From contig FPAN01000007.1 of NCBI GenBank assembly GCA_900116395.1, positions 17,146-81,145 on the forward strand: DNA of 64,000 nt, given 5' to 3'. Position 1 is the stretch's first letter, and each line of letters begins with the position of its first letter. Shown here piece by piece: positions 50,954 to 60,608 of this stretch. Source of the DNA: Lachnospiraceae bacterium XBD2001. GTDB taxonomy: Bacteria > Bacillota > Clostridia > Lachnospirales > Lachnospiraceae. Under the pieces are notes generated by a model. That model was given only the letters and a program-made list of their open reading frames with translations. It was not told where the DNA came from and did no database searches. Position numbers and translations under genes: made by a program.

Positions 50954-51763
50954 TTATTCTTTTAGTTTTTTAAATGCAAAAATGTATTGATGATATACTT
51001 CATCCTTGTCATAGAAACGAGACAATAAAACAGCGTATAGGCCACCTTCCGTGTTTGGATATTTTTCCTGTAGCCTCTGTTCAAAGTCTGAGAAGGTTTC
51101 CCGTAAGATGAAATCCTTGCCCGTGATATCCAACACAGCACCCGCTGCCTTCGTAGGCTTCACCAGGATTCCACCGGTCATTCCAAGGTAGTCCGCAAAT
51201 TCCTTCTCTGTCACAAATCCGATGTGAGCTCTTGGTCCTACTTCTCCTTCTTCCTCTTCCGGGAATATCCAAGATGTGGAGAAGAATTCGTTATTGGAAA
51301 ACACCTTCTGTAAGATTAGTCGCTGGTCGGGATCCTGGGGATCTCCATATGGCTGAAAATAGCATTCCTGCATCGGAAAGTCTGCAATGTTCCCCAAACC
51401 GAAATCCACCACGCTCATATACTGCAAGTCAATGGTGGTCTTCTTCTCTAACATCTGATAATGGCGAATGCTCTCCCGATACTTATCCTGTTGTTTTTCC
51501 AACGCAGATCGTATCTGTGGAAAATCCATTTCGAAGATGGCTTTTTTTACTTCCTTCAGTGGAAGCTCCACGGAACGGTACTTCAAGACATCCACCATAG
51601 CTCCGATATCCCAGTATCCGTACTCCCGATAGCCGTTCTCCGGATTAATCTTCGGATTCAAAAGCCCAAGATTCTCATAGTGTCGAAGGGTCTCCCGGCC
51701 TACGCCGAACATCTGACACAAATCGTTGGTTGAATACTTACTTTCCATATCCATATCAGTCAT
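50954..51763 (-). CDS. MerR family regulator with effector-binding domain
   Basis: The 269-residue protein has a MerR helix-turn-helix at about 8-75 (STNDLCQMFGVGRETLRHYENLGLL), a coiled coil at about 85-120, and a C-terminal GyrI-like ligand-binding domain (about 125-269, HIGFVTEKEF, GAVLDITGKDF). This arrangement is like the BmrR or Tip groups that sense small hydrophobic compounds, often drugs. No efflux gene lies beside it. It is separated from thiN by a terminator and so has its own promoter. Confidence 0.8.
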   Translation of the reverse strand: MTDMDMESKYSTNDLCQMFGVGRETLRHYENLGLLNPKINPENGYREYGYWDIGAMVDVLKYRSVELPLKEVKKAIFEMDFPQIRSALEKQQDKYRESIRHYQMLEKKTTIDLQYMSVVDFGLGNIADFPMQECYFQPYGDPQDPDQRLILQKVFSNNEFFSTSWIFPEEEEGEVGPRAHIGFVTEKEFADYLGMTGGILVKPTKAAGAVLDITGKDFILRETFSDFEQRLQEKYPNTEGGLYAVLLSRFYDKDEVYHQYIFAFKKLKE

Positions 51764-51784
51764 CTTATCCTTTCCATAAAACGA

Positions 51785-51818
51785 AAAAGAAGCCCAGAAT
51801 GCTTCCGGCGCTTCTTAG
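51785..51818 (-). terminator. terminator of the thiN end of the housekeeping cluster
   Basis: AAGAAGC and GCTTCTT pair across a GC-rich interior and T follow on the minus strand. The stem overlaps the thiN stop codon. Confidence 0.6.
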
Positions 51819-52462
51819 TCTCTCGCTTCTATCACAATTAATGCACCTTGCTTGATGTGTATTTCTCCGGTCTCGTCTACTAGCTCGTTGCTGACTCCCA
51901 AGGAAGTAAATCCCTCCATGGTCGCCTGTTCCAAAGGATACTTAAATCCCTGTAATGTCACACCCACTGCCCGGTCTCCGTAAGGAAACAGGGAAATATA
52001 TGGACCATACAGATTCTTGCGATGCAGTGTTATGTTACTGTTTATGATGCGAATGCGATTATGGGTATCTTCTAGAAATACCCTACGTCCTCGCTCTAAG
52101 CCCTGGCCTAGGATGGAAATATTTCCCAACACATGGTCCAGTCGGCTTCCGGTTCCGCCTAGGATGACGATATCTCCGGTACTGTGGGCAAAGGCCAACT
52201 GTAATGCCGCTTCCGTATCCGTATCATCCTTCTCTGGAATCAGGCGAACCACCCGCACCCCTTGGGATGCATACTGCTCCAGATGGGCGATGGTCTCTCC
52301 GGACGCAGAATCGAAATCCCCAACGATAATATGGGGATAGCGTTCAATTCGCTCTAGGGCTTCCAAGCCTCGATCCGCTGCTATGATGCAATCTGCGTGC
52401 TTCGCTTCCTGCACCAACAGCTCATCCGATACCGTTCCTCCTGCGACAATCAATGCGCTCAT
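51815..52462 (-). CDS. thiN: thiamine diphosphokinase
   Basis: The 215-residue enzyme makes thiamine diphosphate from thiamine and ATP. Motifs: IIAADRGLEAL, IVGDFDSASG (metal and ATP binding), EKDDTDTEAALQLA and ILGGTGSRLDHVLGN. The C-terminal substrate domain has FPYGDRAVGVTLQGFKYPL. The start codon overlaps the rpe stop (ATGA), so the two are coupled. In Firmicutes thiN is commonly the last gene of this cluster, as here. Confidence 0.95.
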   Translation of the reverse strand: MSALIVAGGTVSDELLVQEAKHADCIIAADRGLEALERIERYPHIIVGDFDSASGETIAHLEQYASQGVRVVRLIPEKDDTDTEAALQLAFAHSTGDIVILGGTGSRLDHVLGNISILGQGLERGRRVFLEDTHNRIRIINSNITLHRKNLYGPYISLFPYGDRAVGVTLQGFKYPLEQATMEGFTSLGVSNELVDETGEIHIKQGALIVIEARD

Positions 52463-53109
52463 CGCATAATCTCCAGGAACTGCTCTACATTATCATTGAT
52501 ATCTCCTCGGAAGACGCTGCTTCCGGATACGATGATATTCGCTCCGGCATCCAACACCTCAGAGACATTATCCAGATTGATACCGCCATCTACTTCGATG
52601 TCGGTGTTCAATCCTTTTTTACGAATCATACTTCTCAAATCACGAACCTTATCCAAGGTATACGGAATCAAGGTCTGTCCGCCGTATCCCGGATTTACGG
52701 TCATGATCAATACCATATCCAAGTCCGGCAAAATATTCTCTAACACAGAGATTGGAGTGGACGGGCACAGTGCCACGCCTGCCAATACATTGGCCTCCTT
52801 AATCAGATGCACAATGCGATCCAAATGCACGCAACTCTCCGCATGAACCGTAATGATATCTGCTCCTGCTTCCACATATTCTGCAATCATGTGCTCCGGA
52901 TTGGACACCATCAAATGTACGTCTAAGATTCGATCTGTGTACTTTCTTACGGAGCGAAGCACCGGCAAGCCAAAGCTAATCTCCGGTACAAAATGTCCGT
53001 CCATCACATCAAAATGCAGATACTGGGCGCCGGCTTCATCTACCATCTGAATCTGTGTTCCAAGCTGTCCGAAATCTGCGGATAATATGGAAGGTGCTAA
53101 ACAGTTCAT
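52459..53109 (-). CDS. rpe: ribulose-phosphate 3-epimerase
   Basis: This 216-residue TIM-barrel enzyme interconverts ribulose 5-phosphate and xylulose 5-phosphate in the pentose phosphate pathway. Signatures are LAPSILSADFGQLG, HFDVMDGHFVPEISFG (metal-binding His and Asp), VMTVNPGYGGQ (as LIMTVNPGYGGQT) and DIEVDGGINLDN. Start 53109 gives MNCLAPSIL and has AGAGGGGG; an upstream in-frame ATG adds ten unlikely residues. It follows rsgA by 46 bases. Confidence 0.95.
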   Translation of the reverse strand: MNCLAPSILSADFGQLGTQIQMVDEAGAQYLHFDVMDGHFVPEISFGLPVLRSVRKYTDRILDVHLMVSNPEHMIAEYVEAGADIITVHAESCVHLDRIVHLIKEANVLAGVALCPSTPISVLENILPDLDMVLIMTVNPGYGGQTLIPYTLDKVRDLRSMIRKKGLNTDIEVDGGINLDNVSEVLDAGANIIVSGSSVFRGDINDNVEQFLEIMR

Positions 53110-53155
53110 GTGCGTCCCCCTCTGAATGTTTCTACTCAATCTATTCTACCTACTT

Positions 53156-54034
53156 CTAATATTTCTTTGTATTTTTCCGCTCTTCATAGAACAAGCGGTA
53201 ATTCTCGTAGCGGCTCGGGGAGATTCTTCCGTTCTCTACCGCTTCCTTCACCTTGCATCCCGGCTCTGCCATATGGGCACAGCCTCGGAACTTACACTGT
53301 GTGCTTGGCTCCCGAAATTCCGGAAACAACACGCCCAATTCTTCCGGCTCCACTTCCGGTACAAACAAGGTACTAAATCCCGGCGTATCGAAGATATAGG
53401 TCTCCTCATTCACCGGTATTAATTCTGTATGTCTGGTGGTCTGCTTGCCGCGCTCAATCTTCGCGCTCAAGTCCCCCACTTCCATCTCTACTTCACTCTG
53501 GAGCTTATTAATCAGTGAACTCTTGCCAACTCCGGACGGTCCCGCTACGGTGGTAAGCTTACCTTCAAGTGCTGCTCGCAGCGCTTCCATCCCACGTTCT
53601 TCCTTCACGCTGTAAAAAATCATGGGATATCCGGTAGCTTCATATACCGCCTTCAATCTAGCGACCTCGTCATCTTCCACCAAATCGATCTTATTGATTC
53701 CGATAATCACCGGAATATCATGTTGCTCCATCATAATAAGGAAGCGGTCCAACAAATTCAGATTCGGTTCCGGCGAGGTGGCAGCAAATATAATCAATGC
53801 CTGGTCGACGTTGGCTACCGGTGGGCGGTCTAGGGCGCAGCTTCGCTCATGGATGCGCACCACGTTGCCTTCTTTATCGCCTTCATGGGTAACTTCGATG
53901 TCGACAATATCACCGACCAAAGGAGTCTTCTTCTCTTTTCGAAAGGCTCCTTTTGCTCTACATGCATAAGTGCCGTCTCCTACTACATGCACGTAGTAGA
54001 AGCCGGCAATTGCTTTTATAATTCTTCCTGTCAT
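53156..54034 (-). CDS. rsgA: ribosome small-subunit maturation GTPase A
   Basis: The 292-residue protein is a circularly permuted GTPase that helps finish the 30S subunit. An OB-fold (about 1-70) binds rRNA, the G4 motif NKIDL (about 117) precedes G1 GPSGVGKSSLI (about 163-173), and G3 DTPGF follows. The C-terminal zinc domain has CKFRGCAHMAEPGC. It sits between prkC and rpe, as in Bacillus. Phosphorylation by the neighbouring kinase is known for this family in Bacillus. Confidence 0.95.
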   Translation of the reverse strand: MTGRIIKAIAGFYYVHVVGDGTYACRAKGAFRKEKKTPLVGDIVDIEVTHEGDKEGNVVRIHERSCALDRPPVANVDQALIIFAATSPEPNLNLLDRFLIMMEQHDIPVIIGINKIDLVEDDEVARLKAVYEATGYPMIFYSVKEERGMEALRAALEGKLTTVAGPSGVGKSSLINKLQSEVEMEVGDLSAKIERGKQTTRHTELIPVNEETYIFDTPGFSTLFVPEVEPEELGVLFPEFREPSTQCKFRGCAHMAEPGCKVKEAVENGRISPSRYENYRLFYEERKNTKKY

Positions 54035-54047
54035 AGGCGTCCTTATT

Positions 54048-56171
54048 TTACTTCTTCTGGACAGTTGCGTTTACGGTCTTGCCGTTTGGCTGGAAGGTAA
54101 CAACAACACTAGAGATGGTCTCGGAGGTGTTGTCTACGGAGAAGCTAAAGGTTGCTCCTGCTGCTACCTGTCCGGAAGACAAGTTGGTTCCGTTATTGGA
54201 TACAGCTGTGAAGGTGTAAGTGGTGATTGGATCGCCACCTTCCTTCTTCTTGATTGGGTTGCCATCTGCATCCACCTCACCGGTATCAACATCGGTCTCC
54301 GGTGTCTTCTCGCCGCTTGGTGCGGTGAAGGAGATGCTGTAGTTATTCGGCTGCTTGCCCTTGCTGATTACAAGGTCTACGCTGGAGCCCTTATCTACGT
54401 TCTGTCCTGCGTTTACACCCTGAGAGATAACATTGCCTGCTGCCACGCTATCATCATGGGCTTCTGTTACATTTCCAACATTGAGGCCTGCTGCCTGCAA
54501 TTCAGATGTTGCCTGGTCCTTAGACTTGCCAACAACGTTTGGTACACTGACGGATTCCTTACCACGACTAACTACAAGTGCGATAGTATCGCCCTTCTTA
54601 CCGGATGCGTTGGCGCCCGGAGTCTGGCTAATGACTACGCCCTGCTCTACCGTATCGCTGTAGTTGTAGGAGATAGAGTACTTAAATCCTGCATCGGTCA
54701 ATGTATTCTGTGCTGCGGATTCCTTCATGTTCTCAACATTCGGGATGGATACATTGCCTGCTCCGCTACTGATGGTTACGGTAATGGTGGTATTCTTCTC
54801 TACCTTCTGGCCGGCGTTCATGCTCTGGCTCATAACCTCGCCCTCTTCGTACTTATCGGAGGATGCGGTTCCTGCATTCTTATATCCAAGGTTCAGCTTC
54901 TTCAGCTCTGCCTTCGCTTCTTCCTCAGTCATTCCGAGAAGATCCGGTACGGTTACCTTACCTTCATCGTCCTTGTCATCTACGGTCTGCTCGGTCTGGG
55001 TATCGTCCTCTGCCTTCTTGTCCTTATTACCGAACTTGAAGATTCCTGCGATGCTTCCGATCAGGTAGATGACAATGATTCCGATGATAACGGCTGCTAC
55101 AATTCCCATAATGGTAATGGCCTTCTCCATCTTCGGATTCACCGGGCCATCCTCATCGTCGTCGTACTCATCATCGTACTCATCGTCGTACTCATCATCA
55201 TACTCGTCGTCGTCCCATTCGCCGTCCTCGGAGGATGCCAATTCGTTCACGCCAACAATACCGGCCTGTTTCTGAATCTGATTCAACTCGTCCTCGGTTA
55301 CGACACGGGTCTTCTCACCTTCTTCGCTGGCGATGGTAACGAAGTCTTCATTCGGGTTTACCAATGCTTTTTTCAAATCGGTCAACATCTCTTCCATGTT
55401 GGCATAACGCTTATCCTGGCTCTTCATGGTTGCCTTCTGGATAATACGCTCAACCGCAATCGGAACGTCCGGTGCATATGCGCTAGGCGGTGTCATCTCG
55501 CCCTGCAAGTGCAGGATGGCGATGGCTACTGTGGTCTCGCCGTCGAACGGTACACGTCCGGTACACATCTCGTACATCACGATACCCAAGGAATAGATAT
55601 CACTCTGGAAGGTCACATATCCGTTACGTGCCTGCTCCGGAGAAGAATAATGCACAGATCCCATAATATCTGCATTGATGGTATTGGCAGTTGCGGCACG
55701 GGCAATTCCGAAGTCCGTCACCTTAACCTTACCTTCTTTGGAGATAATAATGTTCTGTGGCTTAATATCACGATGGATAATATTCTTATTGTGAGCAGCT
55801 TCGATACCACGTCCTACCTGGATTGCGATACTAAGAAGCTCGTTATATGCCAGACGGCCCTTCTTGGAGATATAGGTCTTCAAGGTGATGCCTTCCACAT
55901 ATTCCATTACGATGTAGTACAAGCCTTCTTCGCTTCCTACGTCGTAGATGTTTACAATATTCGGATGCTCTAATCCTGCTGCGGACTGAGCTTCTGCACG
56001 GAACTTGCTGACAAATCCGGCATCCTCTACGAATTCCTGCTTCAGGACCTTGATGGCTACTTCACGGCCAAGGGAATGATCCATTGCCTTGTAGACATCA
56101 GACATTCCGCCTGCTCCGATTTTCTCTATGATTTCATATCTTCCTGCAATAATTGTTCCAGCGTTTAACAT
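54048..56171 (-). CDS. prkC: Ser/Thr protein kinase with PASTA repeats
   Basis: The 707-residue membrane kinase has a cytoplasmic kinase domain (about 12-275) with GAGGMSDVY, the catalytic HRDIKPQNI and DFGIA. An acidic Asp/Glu/Tyr repeat tract lies at about 318-341, the membrane helix at about 352-376, then three PASTA domains (PDLLGMTEEEA, PNVENMKESA, PNVVGKSKDQA) and a C-terminal beta domain after about 610. PASTA domains bind peptidoglycan fragments, and the kinase controls growth and dormancy exit in relatives. The start overlaps the phosphatase gene by 7 bases. Confidence 0.95.
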   Translation of the reverse strand: MLNAGTIIAGRYEIIEKIGAGGMSDVYKAMDHSLGREVAIKVLKQEFVEDAGFVSKFRAEAQSAAGLEHPNIVNIYDVGSEEGLYYIVMEYVEGITLKTYISKKGRLAYNELLSIAIQVGRGIEAAHNKNIIHRDIKPQNIIISKEGKVKVTDFGIARAATANTINADIMGSVHYSSPEQARNGYVTFQSDIYSLGIVMYEMCTGRVPFDGETTVAIAILHLQGEMTPPSAYAPDVPIAVERIIQKATMKSQDKRYANMEEMLTDLKKALVNPNEDFVTIASEEGEKTRVVTEDELNQIQKQAGIVGVNELASSEDGEWDDDEYDDEYDDEYDDEYDDDEDGPVNPKMEKAITIMGIVAAVIIGIIVIYLIGSIAGIFKFGNKDKKAEDDTQTEQTVDDKDDEGKVTVPDLLGMTEEEAKAELKKLNLGYKNAGTASSDKYEEGEVMSQSMNAGQKVEKNTTITVTISSGAGNVSIPNVENMKESAAQNTLTDAGFKYSISYNYSDTVEQGVVISQTPGANASGKKGDTIALVVSRGKESVSVPNVVGKSKDQATSELQAAGLNVGNVTEAHDDSVAAGNVISQGVNAGQNVDKGSSVDLVISKGKQPNNYSISFTAPSGEKTPETDVDTGEVDADGNPIKKKEGGDPITTYTFTAVSNNGTNLSSGQVAAGATFSFSVDNTSETISSVVVTFQPNGKTVNATVQKK

Positions 56172-56911
56172 TCCTTCACCTCTTCAGAAGTAGAATCAAT
56201 TACGAGTACCGTAATATTGTCCTTGCCGCCTCCCTCGTTGGCAAGTTCTACTAATCTCTCTGCTTTCTGTTTCACTTTCTTGCTTGATGTAAGAACCTCA
56301 CGAATCTGTTCCTTGTCTACCATGTTTGACAGGCCATCCGTACACAAAAAGATGGCCCGAATGTCATCCATCGGTTCATCGAAGAAATCAATGCGCACAT
56401 CCTCTTCCGCACCAACTGCACGTGTTATCTTGTGCTTGGCCGGATGATGCTCGGCTGCGGCTTCGGAAATGGTTCCGGAGCGCAACATCTCTTCTACCAA
56501 GGAATGATCACGGGTCACTTGTACAAGCTCGCCCCCGCGAACTATATATAATCGGCTGTCGCCGACATTTGCAACATGTAATCGGTTATCTACCACCGTG
56601 GCTGCCACAAGGGTGGTTCCCATACCGGACTTACTCTCGTCGGTTCTGGCACACTCATAGATGGCTTTGTTAGCATGATATATGGCTTGTTCTAAGGCCT
56701 TCACCGGTGACTTGATCTTGCGCTTGCGAACCTCTTCAAGGATCACCTTCACAGCAGTCTCGCTGGCTACATCTCCGGCGTTATGGCCGCCCATGCCATC
56801 TGCTACAAGGAACAAGTTGGGAAGTGCTCCTACCGAAGCATCAGAAGCAAAAACATAATCTTCATTATGCGCCCTCTTCTGACCCTTGTCCGTAATGGCA
56901 TAAAATAGCAT
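56165..56911 (-). CDS. stp: PP2C-type protein phosphatase
   Basis: This 248-residue metal-dependent phosphatase removes phosphate from targets of the adjacent kinase. Motifs: NEDYVFA, VADGMGGHNAGDVAS, VGDSRLYIVRGG, TRDHSLVEEM, and LCTDGLSN, with the final metal Asp in GGGKDNITVLV. It is cytoplasmic, with no membrane segment. The gene overlaps prkC and starts 1 base after rlmN, so the order rlmN-stp-prkC is translationally linked. Homologue names: prpC in Bacillus. Confidence 0.95.
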   Translation of the reverse strand: MLFYAITDKGQKRAHNEDYVFASDASVGALPNLFLVADGMGGHNAGDVASETAVKVILEEVRKRKIKSPVKALEQAIYHANKAIYECARTDESKSGMGTTLVAATVVDNRLHVANVGDSRLYIVRGGELVQVTRDHSLVEEMLRSGTISEAAAEHHPAKHKITRAVGAEEDVRIDFFDEPMDDIRAIFLCTDGLSNMVDKEQIREVLTSSKKVKQKAERLVELANEGGGKDNITVLVIDSTSEEVKEC

Positions 56912-56912
56912 G

Positions 56913-57950
56913 TCAGTCCTTCCTTTCTAAATGTTTCCTGCGAAGCTGTCCGCAGGCGCCGTCGATATCACGGCCCATTTCCCTTCTAATAGTAACATTT
57001 ATACCGTTTTTTTCAAGTCTGTTCTTGAAGCGCAAAACCGCGTCATGAGTGGAAGAAACGTAGTCTCGCTCCTTAATCGGATTCACCGGAATCAGGTTCA
57101 CGTGACAGTTCATATCACCGATGAGTTCCGACAGTTCTCTGGCGTCTTCTTCGCTATCGTTCACCCCTGCCACCAGGGAGTATTCGAAGGAAACTCTACG
57201 TCCCGTTTTGTCAAAATAGGTGCGGCAGGCATCTAAGACTTCATGTATCTCGAAGGCATTGGCGATTGGCATAAGCGCTGCACGCTTCTCCTGGTTAGAT
57301 GCATGGAGGGACAATGCCAAGGTAATCGACAAGTTCAAATCCGCCAGCTGCAGGATCCGCGGCACCAATCCACAGGTGGATACCGTAATGTTGCGCTGAC
57401 TGATATTCAGGCCATGCTCGTCCGATAACATATGGATGAATTTTACGATGTTATCAAAGTTATCCATAGGCTCACCGGTTCCCATGACTACCACGTTGGA
57501 GACACGCTCCCCCGTATCATGCTGGATGGCATAAATCTGGTCCAACATCTCTCCCGGCGTTAGGTTCCGAAGCCATCCGTCCAAGGTGGACGCACAGAAG
57601 CGACAGCCCATTTTGCATCCCACCTGGGAAGAAATGCACACGGAATTGCCATGCTTATAATGCATCAAAACGCTCTCCACCATATTCCCGTCTGCCAACG
57701 CGAAGAGGTACTTGCGGGTTCCGTCGATGGCGGAAATCTGGCAATCCTCTACGGTAAGGCTGGTGTACTCGGCCTGCTGCATCAGTTTTTCTTTTAATGA
57801 TTTCGGGATATTGGTCATATCCTCATAGCTACGGGCCAGATGCACATGCATCCACTCATAGAGCTGCTTGCCGCGGAAGGCCTTCTCTCCCAAGTCCTTC
57901 ATGGTCTCCTGCAACTCATCGTAGCTTAACGACTTCAAATCTATTGGCAT
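56913..57950 (-). CDS. rlmN: 23S rRNA and tRNA adenine-C2 methyltransferase RlmN
   Basis: The 345-residue radical SAM enzyme methylates A2503 of 23S rRNA and position 37 of some tRNAs. The cluster motif is CKMGCRFCAS (CX3CX2C, near 112-119), followed by VVMGTGEPMDN; the C-terminal cysteine that forms the methylated intermediate is in DGACGQLRR. Start and length are typical. It overlaps rsmB by one base. Confidence 0.95.
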   Translation of the reverse strand: MPIDLKSLSYDELQETMKDLGEKAFRGKQLYEWMHVHLARSYEDMTNIPKSLKEKLMQQAEYTSLTVEDCQISAIDGTRKYLFALADGNMVESVLMHYKHGNSVCISSQVGCKMGCRFCASTLDGWLRNLTPGEMLDQIYAIQHDTGERVSNVVVMGTGEPMDNFDNIVKFIHMLSDEHGLNISQRNITVSTCGLVPRILQLADLNLSITLALSLHASNQEKRAALMPIANAFEIHEVLDACRTYFDKTGRRVSFEYSLVAGVNDSEEDARELSELIGDMNCHVNLIPVNPIKERDYVSSTHDAVLRFKNRLEKNGINVTIRREMGRDIDGACGQLRRKHLERKD

Positions 57951-59272
57951 TACATACCCTTTCGTTCCATAACTGCTATATAAAATCCGTCCAGCATTCC
58001 TGCCTTGGGAAGAATCTGCTCCTCGGACACCAAAGCGAATTCCGGATGGCGTTCTAAGAAACTTGTTGTATTTCCATCATTTTCTGCCTGGGTAATGGTA
58101 CAGGTAGAAAATGCCATGCGGCCTCCCACCTTCACATACTGACACACCACATCCAGCATCTTGGACTGAAGTGCGGCTAAAGAGGCCACATCCGACCGAG
58201 TAACACGGTACTTAATCTCCGGCTTACCGGATAATACACCAAGACCGGAGCATGGCAAATCCGCAATGACACGGTCCATTTTGCCGACATAAGCTTCATC
58301 CAAAACGGTAGCATCCCATACCTTGGCAGAGATGTTGTTCATCTTGCTTCTTGCAATGTTTTCTTCAATCAGCGCCACCTTCTCGGCGGAGACATCTCTG
58401 GCTTCCACATGACCCATCTCTCCCACGAAGGTTGCGGCATGAAGACTCTTGCCGCCCGGTGCTGCACACACATCCAATACCTGCATACCTTCCGCAATAC
58501 CTAGCTGCTCCGATACCATCATGGAGCTTACGTCCTGAACATAGAATAAGCCCTCCCGGAAGCTTGTTAAGCCGCCTAAATGGTCGTAGCCACGAATGGC
58601 AAAAGCATAGGATAATTCCGGAATCTCTTCTACCGTAACACCTTCGTCCTCCAAGGTTGCTCGAAGCTCCTCCGGTGTGGTCTTCGCCATATTCGTACGA
58701 ATGATGGTGGCCTTCTCGGATAAAAATGCGGTAAGCATAGCGTGGGTCTGGGCCTTACCGAAAGCATTCAGCCACTCTTCCACAATCCACTGGGGCATGG
58801 AGTACATGGTGGCGAACTGCTCTGCGGTGGACTTGTCCTGGCAAGCTTTCATAATCAATGTTTCCGCGCCTTCTGCCTCTAGGCCTCTGGCCACATTACG
58901 AAGGACGCCGTTTACGAACCCTTTTAACTGGCGAAAGCCCTTGGCATTGGCCAACTTCACCGCTTCGTTGCACACCGCAGACACCGGAATGCCGTCCATG
59001 TAGATCATCTGATACACGGAAATGCGCATAATATTCCGAATCACCGGCTTCATCTTCCGCACCGGAGTCTTGGAATATAAGTCTACATAAGCATCCAATT
59101 CCATCTTCCGCTCGATGGTTCCAAGGGTCAGACGAGATAGGAAGCTACGCTTATTTTTTTCCAAATACTGATATTTCTGTAGGGTGCCGTTTAGGAGACG
59201 GTTGGAGTACTCCCCGCGCTCTAAAACTTCCACTACGATTTCCAAGGCGATTTGTCTTAGATTCTCTGTCAA
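57950..59272 (-). CDS. rsmB: 16S rRNA m5C967 methyltransferase RsmB
   Basis: The 440-residue enzyme has an N-terminal NusB-like RNA-binding domain (about 1-140), a linker, and a Rossmann methyltransferase domain. SAM binding is at VLDVCAAPGGKSLH; the catalytic cysteines lie in DLPCSGLGVL and FSTCTITQAEN. It follows fmt by 18 bases. Order fmt-rsmB-rlmN is as in other Firmicutes. Confidence 0.95.
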   Translation of the reverse strand: MTENLRQIALEIVVEVLERGEYSNRLLNGTLQKYQYLEKNKRSFLSRLTLGTIERKMELDAYVDLYSKTPVRKMKPVIRNIMRISVYQMIYMDGIPVSAVCNEAVKLANAKGFRQLKGFVNGVLRNVARGLEAEGAETLIMKACQDKSTAEQFATMYSMPQWIVEEWLNAFGKAQTHAMLTAFLSEKATIIRTNMAKTTPEELRATLEDEGVTVEEIPELSYAFAIRGYDHLGGLTSFREGLFYVQDVSSMMVSEQLGIAEGMQVLDVCAAPGGKSLHAATFVGEMGHVEARDVSAEKVALIEENIARSKMNNISAKVWDATVLDEAYVGKMDRVIADLPCSGLGVLSGKPEIKYRVTRSDVASLAALQSKMLDVVCQYVKVGGRMAFSTCTITQAENDGNTTSFLERHPEFALVSEEQILPKAGMLDGFYIAVMERKGM

Positions 59273-59290
59273 ATTAAATACCTCTTCTAA

Positions 59291-60211
59291 CTACAAGGTT
59301 GTATGAACTTCTACATTGTAGCCACGCAGAAAGTCTGCGATTGGCATACGCTTCTTGCCTTCTAACTGCACTTCGGTAAGGGACAGTGCACCTTCGCCAC
59401 AGGCAATGACCATGGAATCCTTGGTCACTTCGATTACTTCTCCAGGAGTTCCGGTCTTATCCAATACTCTAGCTTTCCAGATTTTCAAGGTCTTACCGTC
59501 TAACTTGGTATAAGCGCTTGGCCATGGGTTCAGGCCTCGGATATAGCACTCTAACTCTTTTGCCGGGCGGGTAAAGTCCAGCTTACCAAGTTCTTTCTTA
59601 ATCATTCCTACATGGGTCGCCAGCTCCGGATCCTGTGGGATTGGGGTAATCTCGCCCGCATCCAGCTTCTCCATGGTCTCGGCGCAGAGCTTACCGCCGG
59701 CAATAGCTAACTTATCGAATAAGCTTCCGCCGGTATCTTCGGAGGTAATTGGCACCTCTACCTGGGTTAAGATATCGCCGTCATCTAAGCCGATACCCAT
59801 CTGCATAATGGTAACACCGGTGACCGCATCTCCATTTAAGATAGACCACTGAATCGGTGCTGCTCCACGATACTTTGGAAGCAAGGATGCATGGACATTG
59901 ATGCAGCCAAGACGTGGCATATTCAAGATTTCTTCCGGAAGAATCTGGCCAAAAGCTGCTACTACAAAGATATCTGCCGGGTATTTTCGGAGTTCTTCAA
60001 TATTCTCAGGCTTACGAATCCGCTCCGGCTGGAAGACCGGGATGTTACGCTCTACGGCCCACTCCTTCACCGGAGGCGCCTGCATGGCGTTGCCGCGGCC
60101 CTTCGGGCGGTCCGGCTGACTAACTACCAGTACAATCTCATGTCCTGCTGCCTCAATGGCATCCAAGGTTCCCAGTGCAAAGTCCGGGGTTCCCATAAAT
60201 ACAACTTTCAT
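59291..60211 (-). CDS. fmt: methionyl-tRNA formyltransferase
   Basis: The 306-residue enzyme formylates the initiator Met-tRNA. The N-terminal domain has MKVVFMGTPDFA and the active-site SLLPKYRGAAPIQW, with LDDGDIL nearby; the C-terminal OB-like domain begins near 205. Functionally it pairs with peptide deformylase, encoded just upstream. The gap to the preceding GlsB/YeaQ-type gene (112 bases) contains a terminator, so fmt may have its own promoter there. Confidence 0.95.
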   Translation of the reverse strand: MKVVFMGTPDFALGTLDAIEAAGHEIVLVVSQPDRPKGRGNAMQAPPVKEWAVERNIPVFQPERIRKPENIEELRKYPADIFVVAAFGQILPEEILNMPRLGCINVHASLLPKYRGAAPIQWSILNGDAVTGVTIMQMGIGLDDGDILTQVEVPITSEDTGGSLFDKLAIAGGKLCAETMEKLDAGEITPIPQDPELATHVGMIKKELGKLDFTRPAKELECYIRGLNPWPSAYTKLDGKTLKIWKARVLDKTGTPGEVIEVTKDSMVIACGEGALSLTEVQLEGKKRMPIADFLRGYNVEVHTTL

Positions 60212-60281
60212 CTATTCAAATTCTCCTTATACTCAAGTGTACATAATCTATTACATTGTACTTCAAAACGGGCCAAAGCGC

Positions 60282-60312
60282 AAAAAAGAGCGCACCTTCC
60301 GATGCGCCCTCC
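60282..60312 (-). terminator. terminator after the GlsB/YeaQ-type gene
   Basis: GAGCGCA (60288-60294) pairs with TGCGC and CTC at 60303-60310; six T follow on the minus strand. It separates the small membrane gene from fmt. Confidence 0.75.
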
Positions 60313-60323
60313 CCATTTTTTTC

Positions 60324-60557
60324 TTAGAACAACTTACGTCCAATCCAGATACAGATGCAAGCTCCAACAACAGATACCAACAGGCTTCCGATGACGCCGG
60401 TAGCTGCAAGTCCAAGAAGCTTGAAGACGAAACCGCCTACAAATCCGCCAAGAATACCAAGTAAGATATTCTTAATCCATCCGGATTTCTCGCCCATAAT
60501 GAAGCTGGCGATGAATCCTGCAAGTGCTCCCAGTAACAATCCAAGTATAATTCCCAT
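60324..60557 (-). CDS. GlsB/YeaQ/YmgE family small membrane protein
   Basis: This 77-residue protein has three short hydrophobic segments rich in glycine (LGLLLGALAGFIASFIMG, ILLGILGGFVGGFVFKLLG, GVIGSLLVSVVGACICIWIG), the pattern of transglycosylase-associated or GlsB stress proteins. The role is unclear. It is inserted between def and fmt, which are adjacent in most Firmicutes, and has its own terminator. Confidence 0.85.
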   Translation of the reverse strand: MGIILGLLLGALAGFIASFIMGEKSGWIKNILLGILGGFVGGFVFKLLGLAATGVIGSLLVSVVGACICIWIGRKLF

Positions 60558-60608
60558 TTCATCCTCCCTTTTTGCGGCATCCCTATATCAGTCCGCTGTG
60601 TGTTATGT

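Noticed and set aside
50613..50990. 125-codon plus-strand frame in the MerR-hydrolase gap
   Set aside because: It crosses two terminators and the end of MerR and has no ribosome binding site.
54456..55973. 505-codon frame antisense to the PASTA kinase
   Set aside because: It is a shadow of codon use in the kinase gene; the encoded sequence is rich in Cys, Val and Ile without any recognisable motif.
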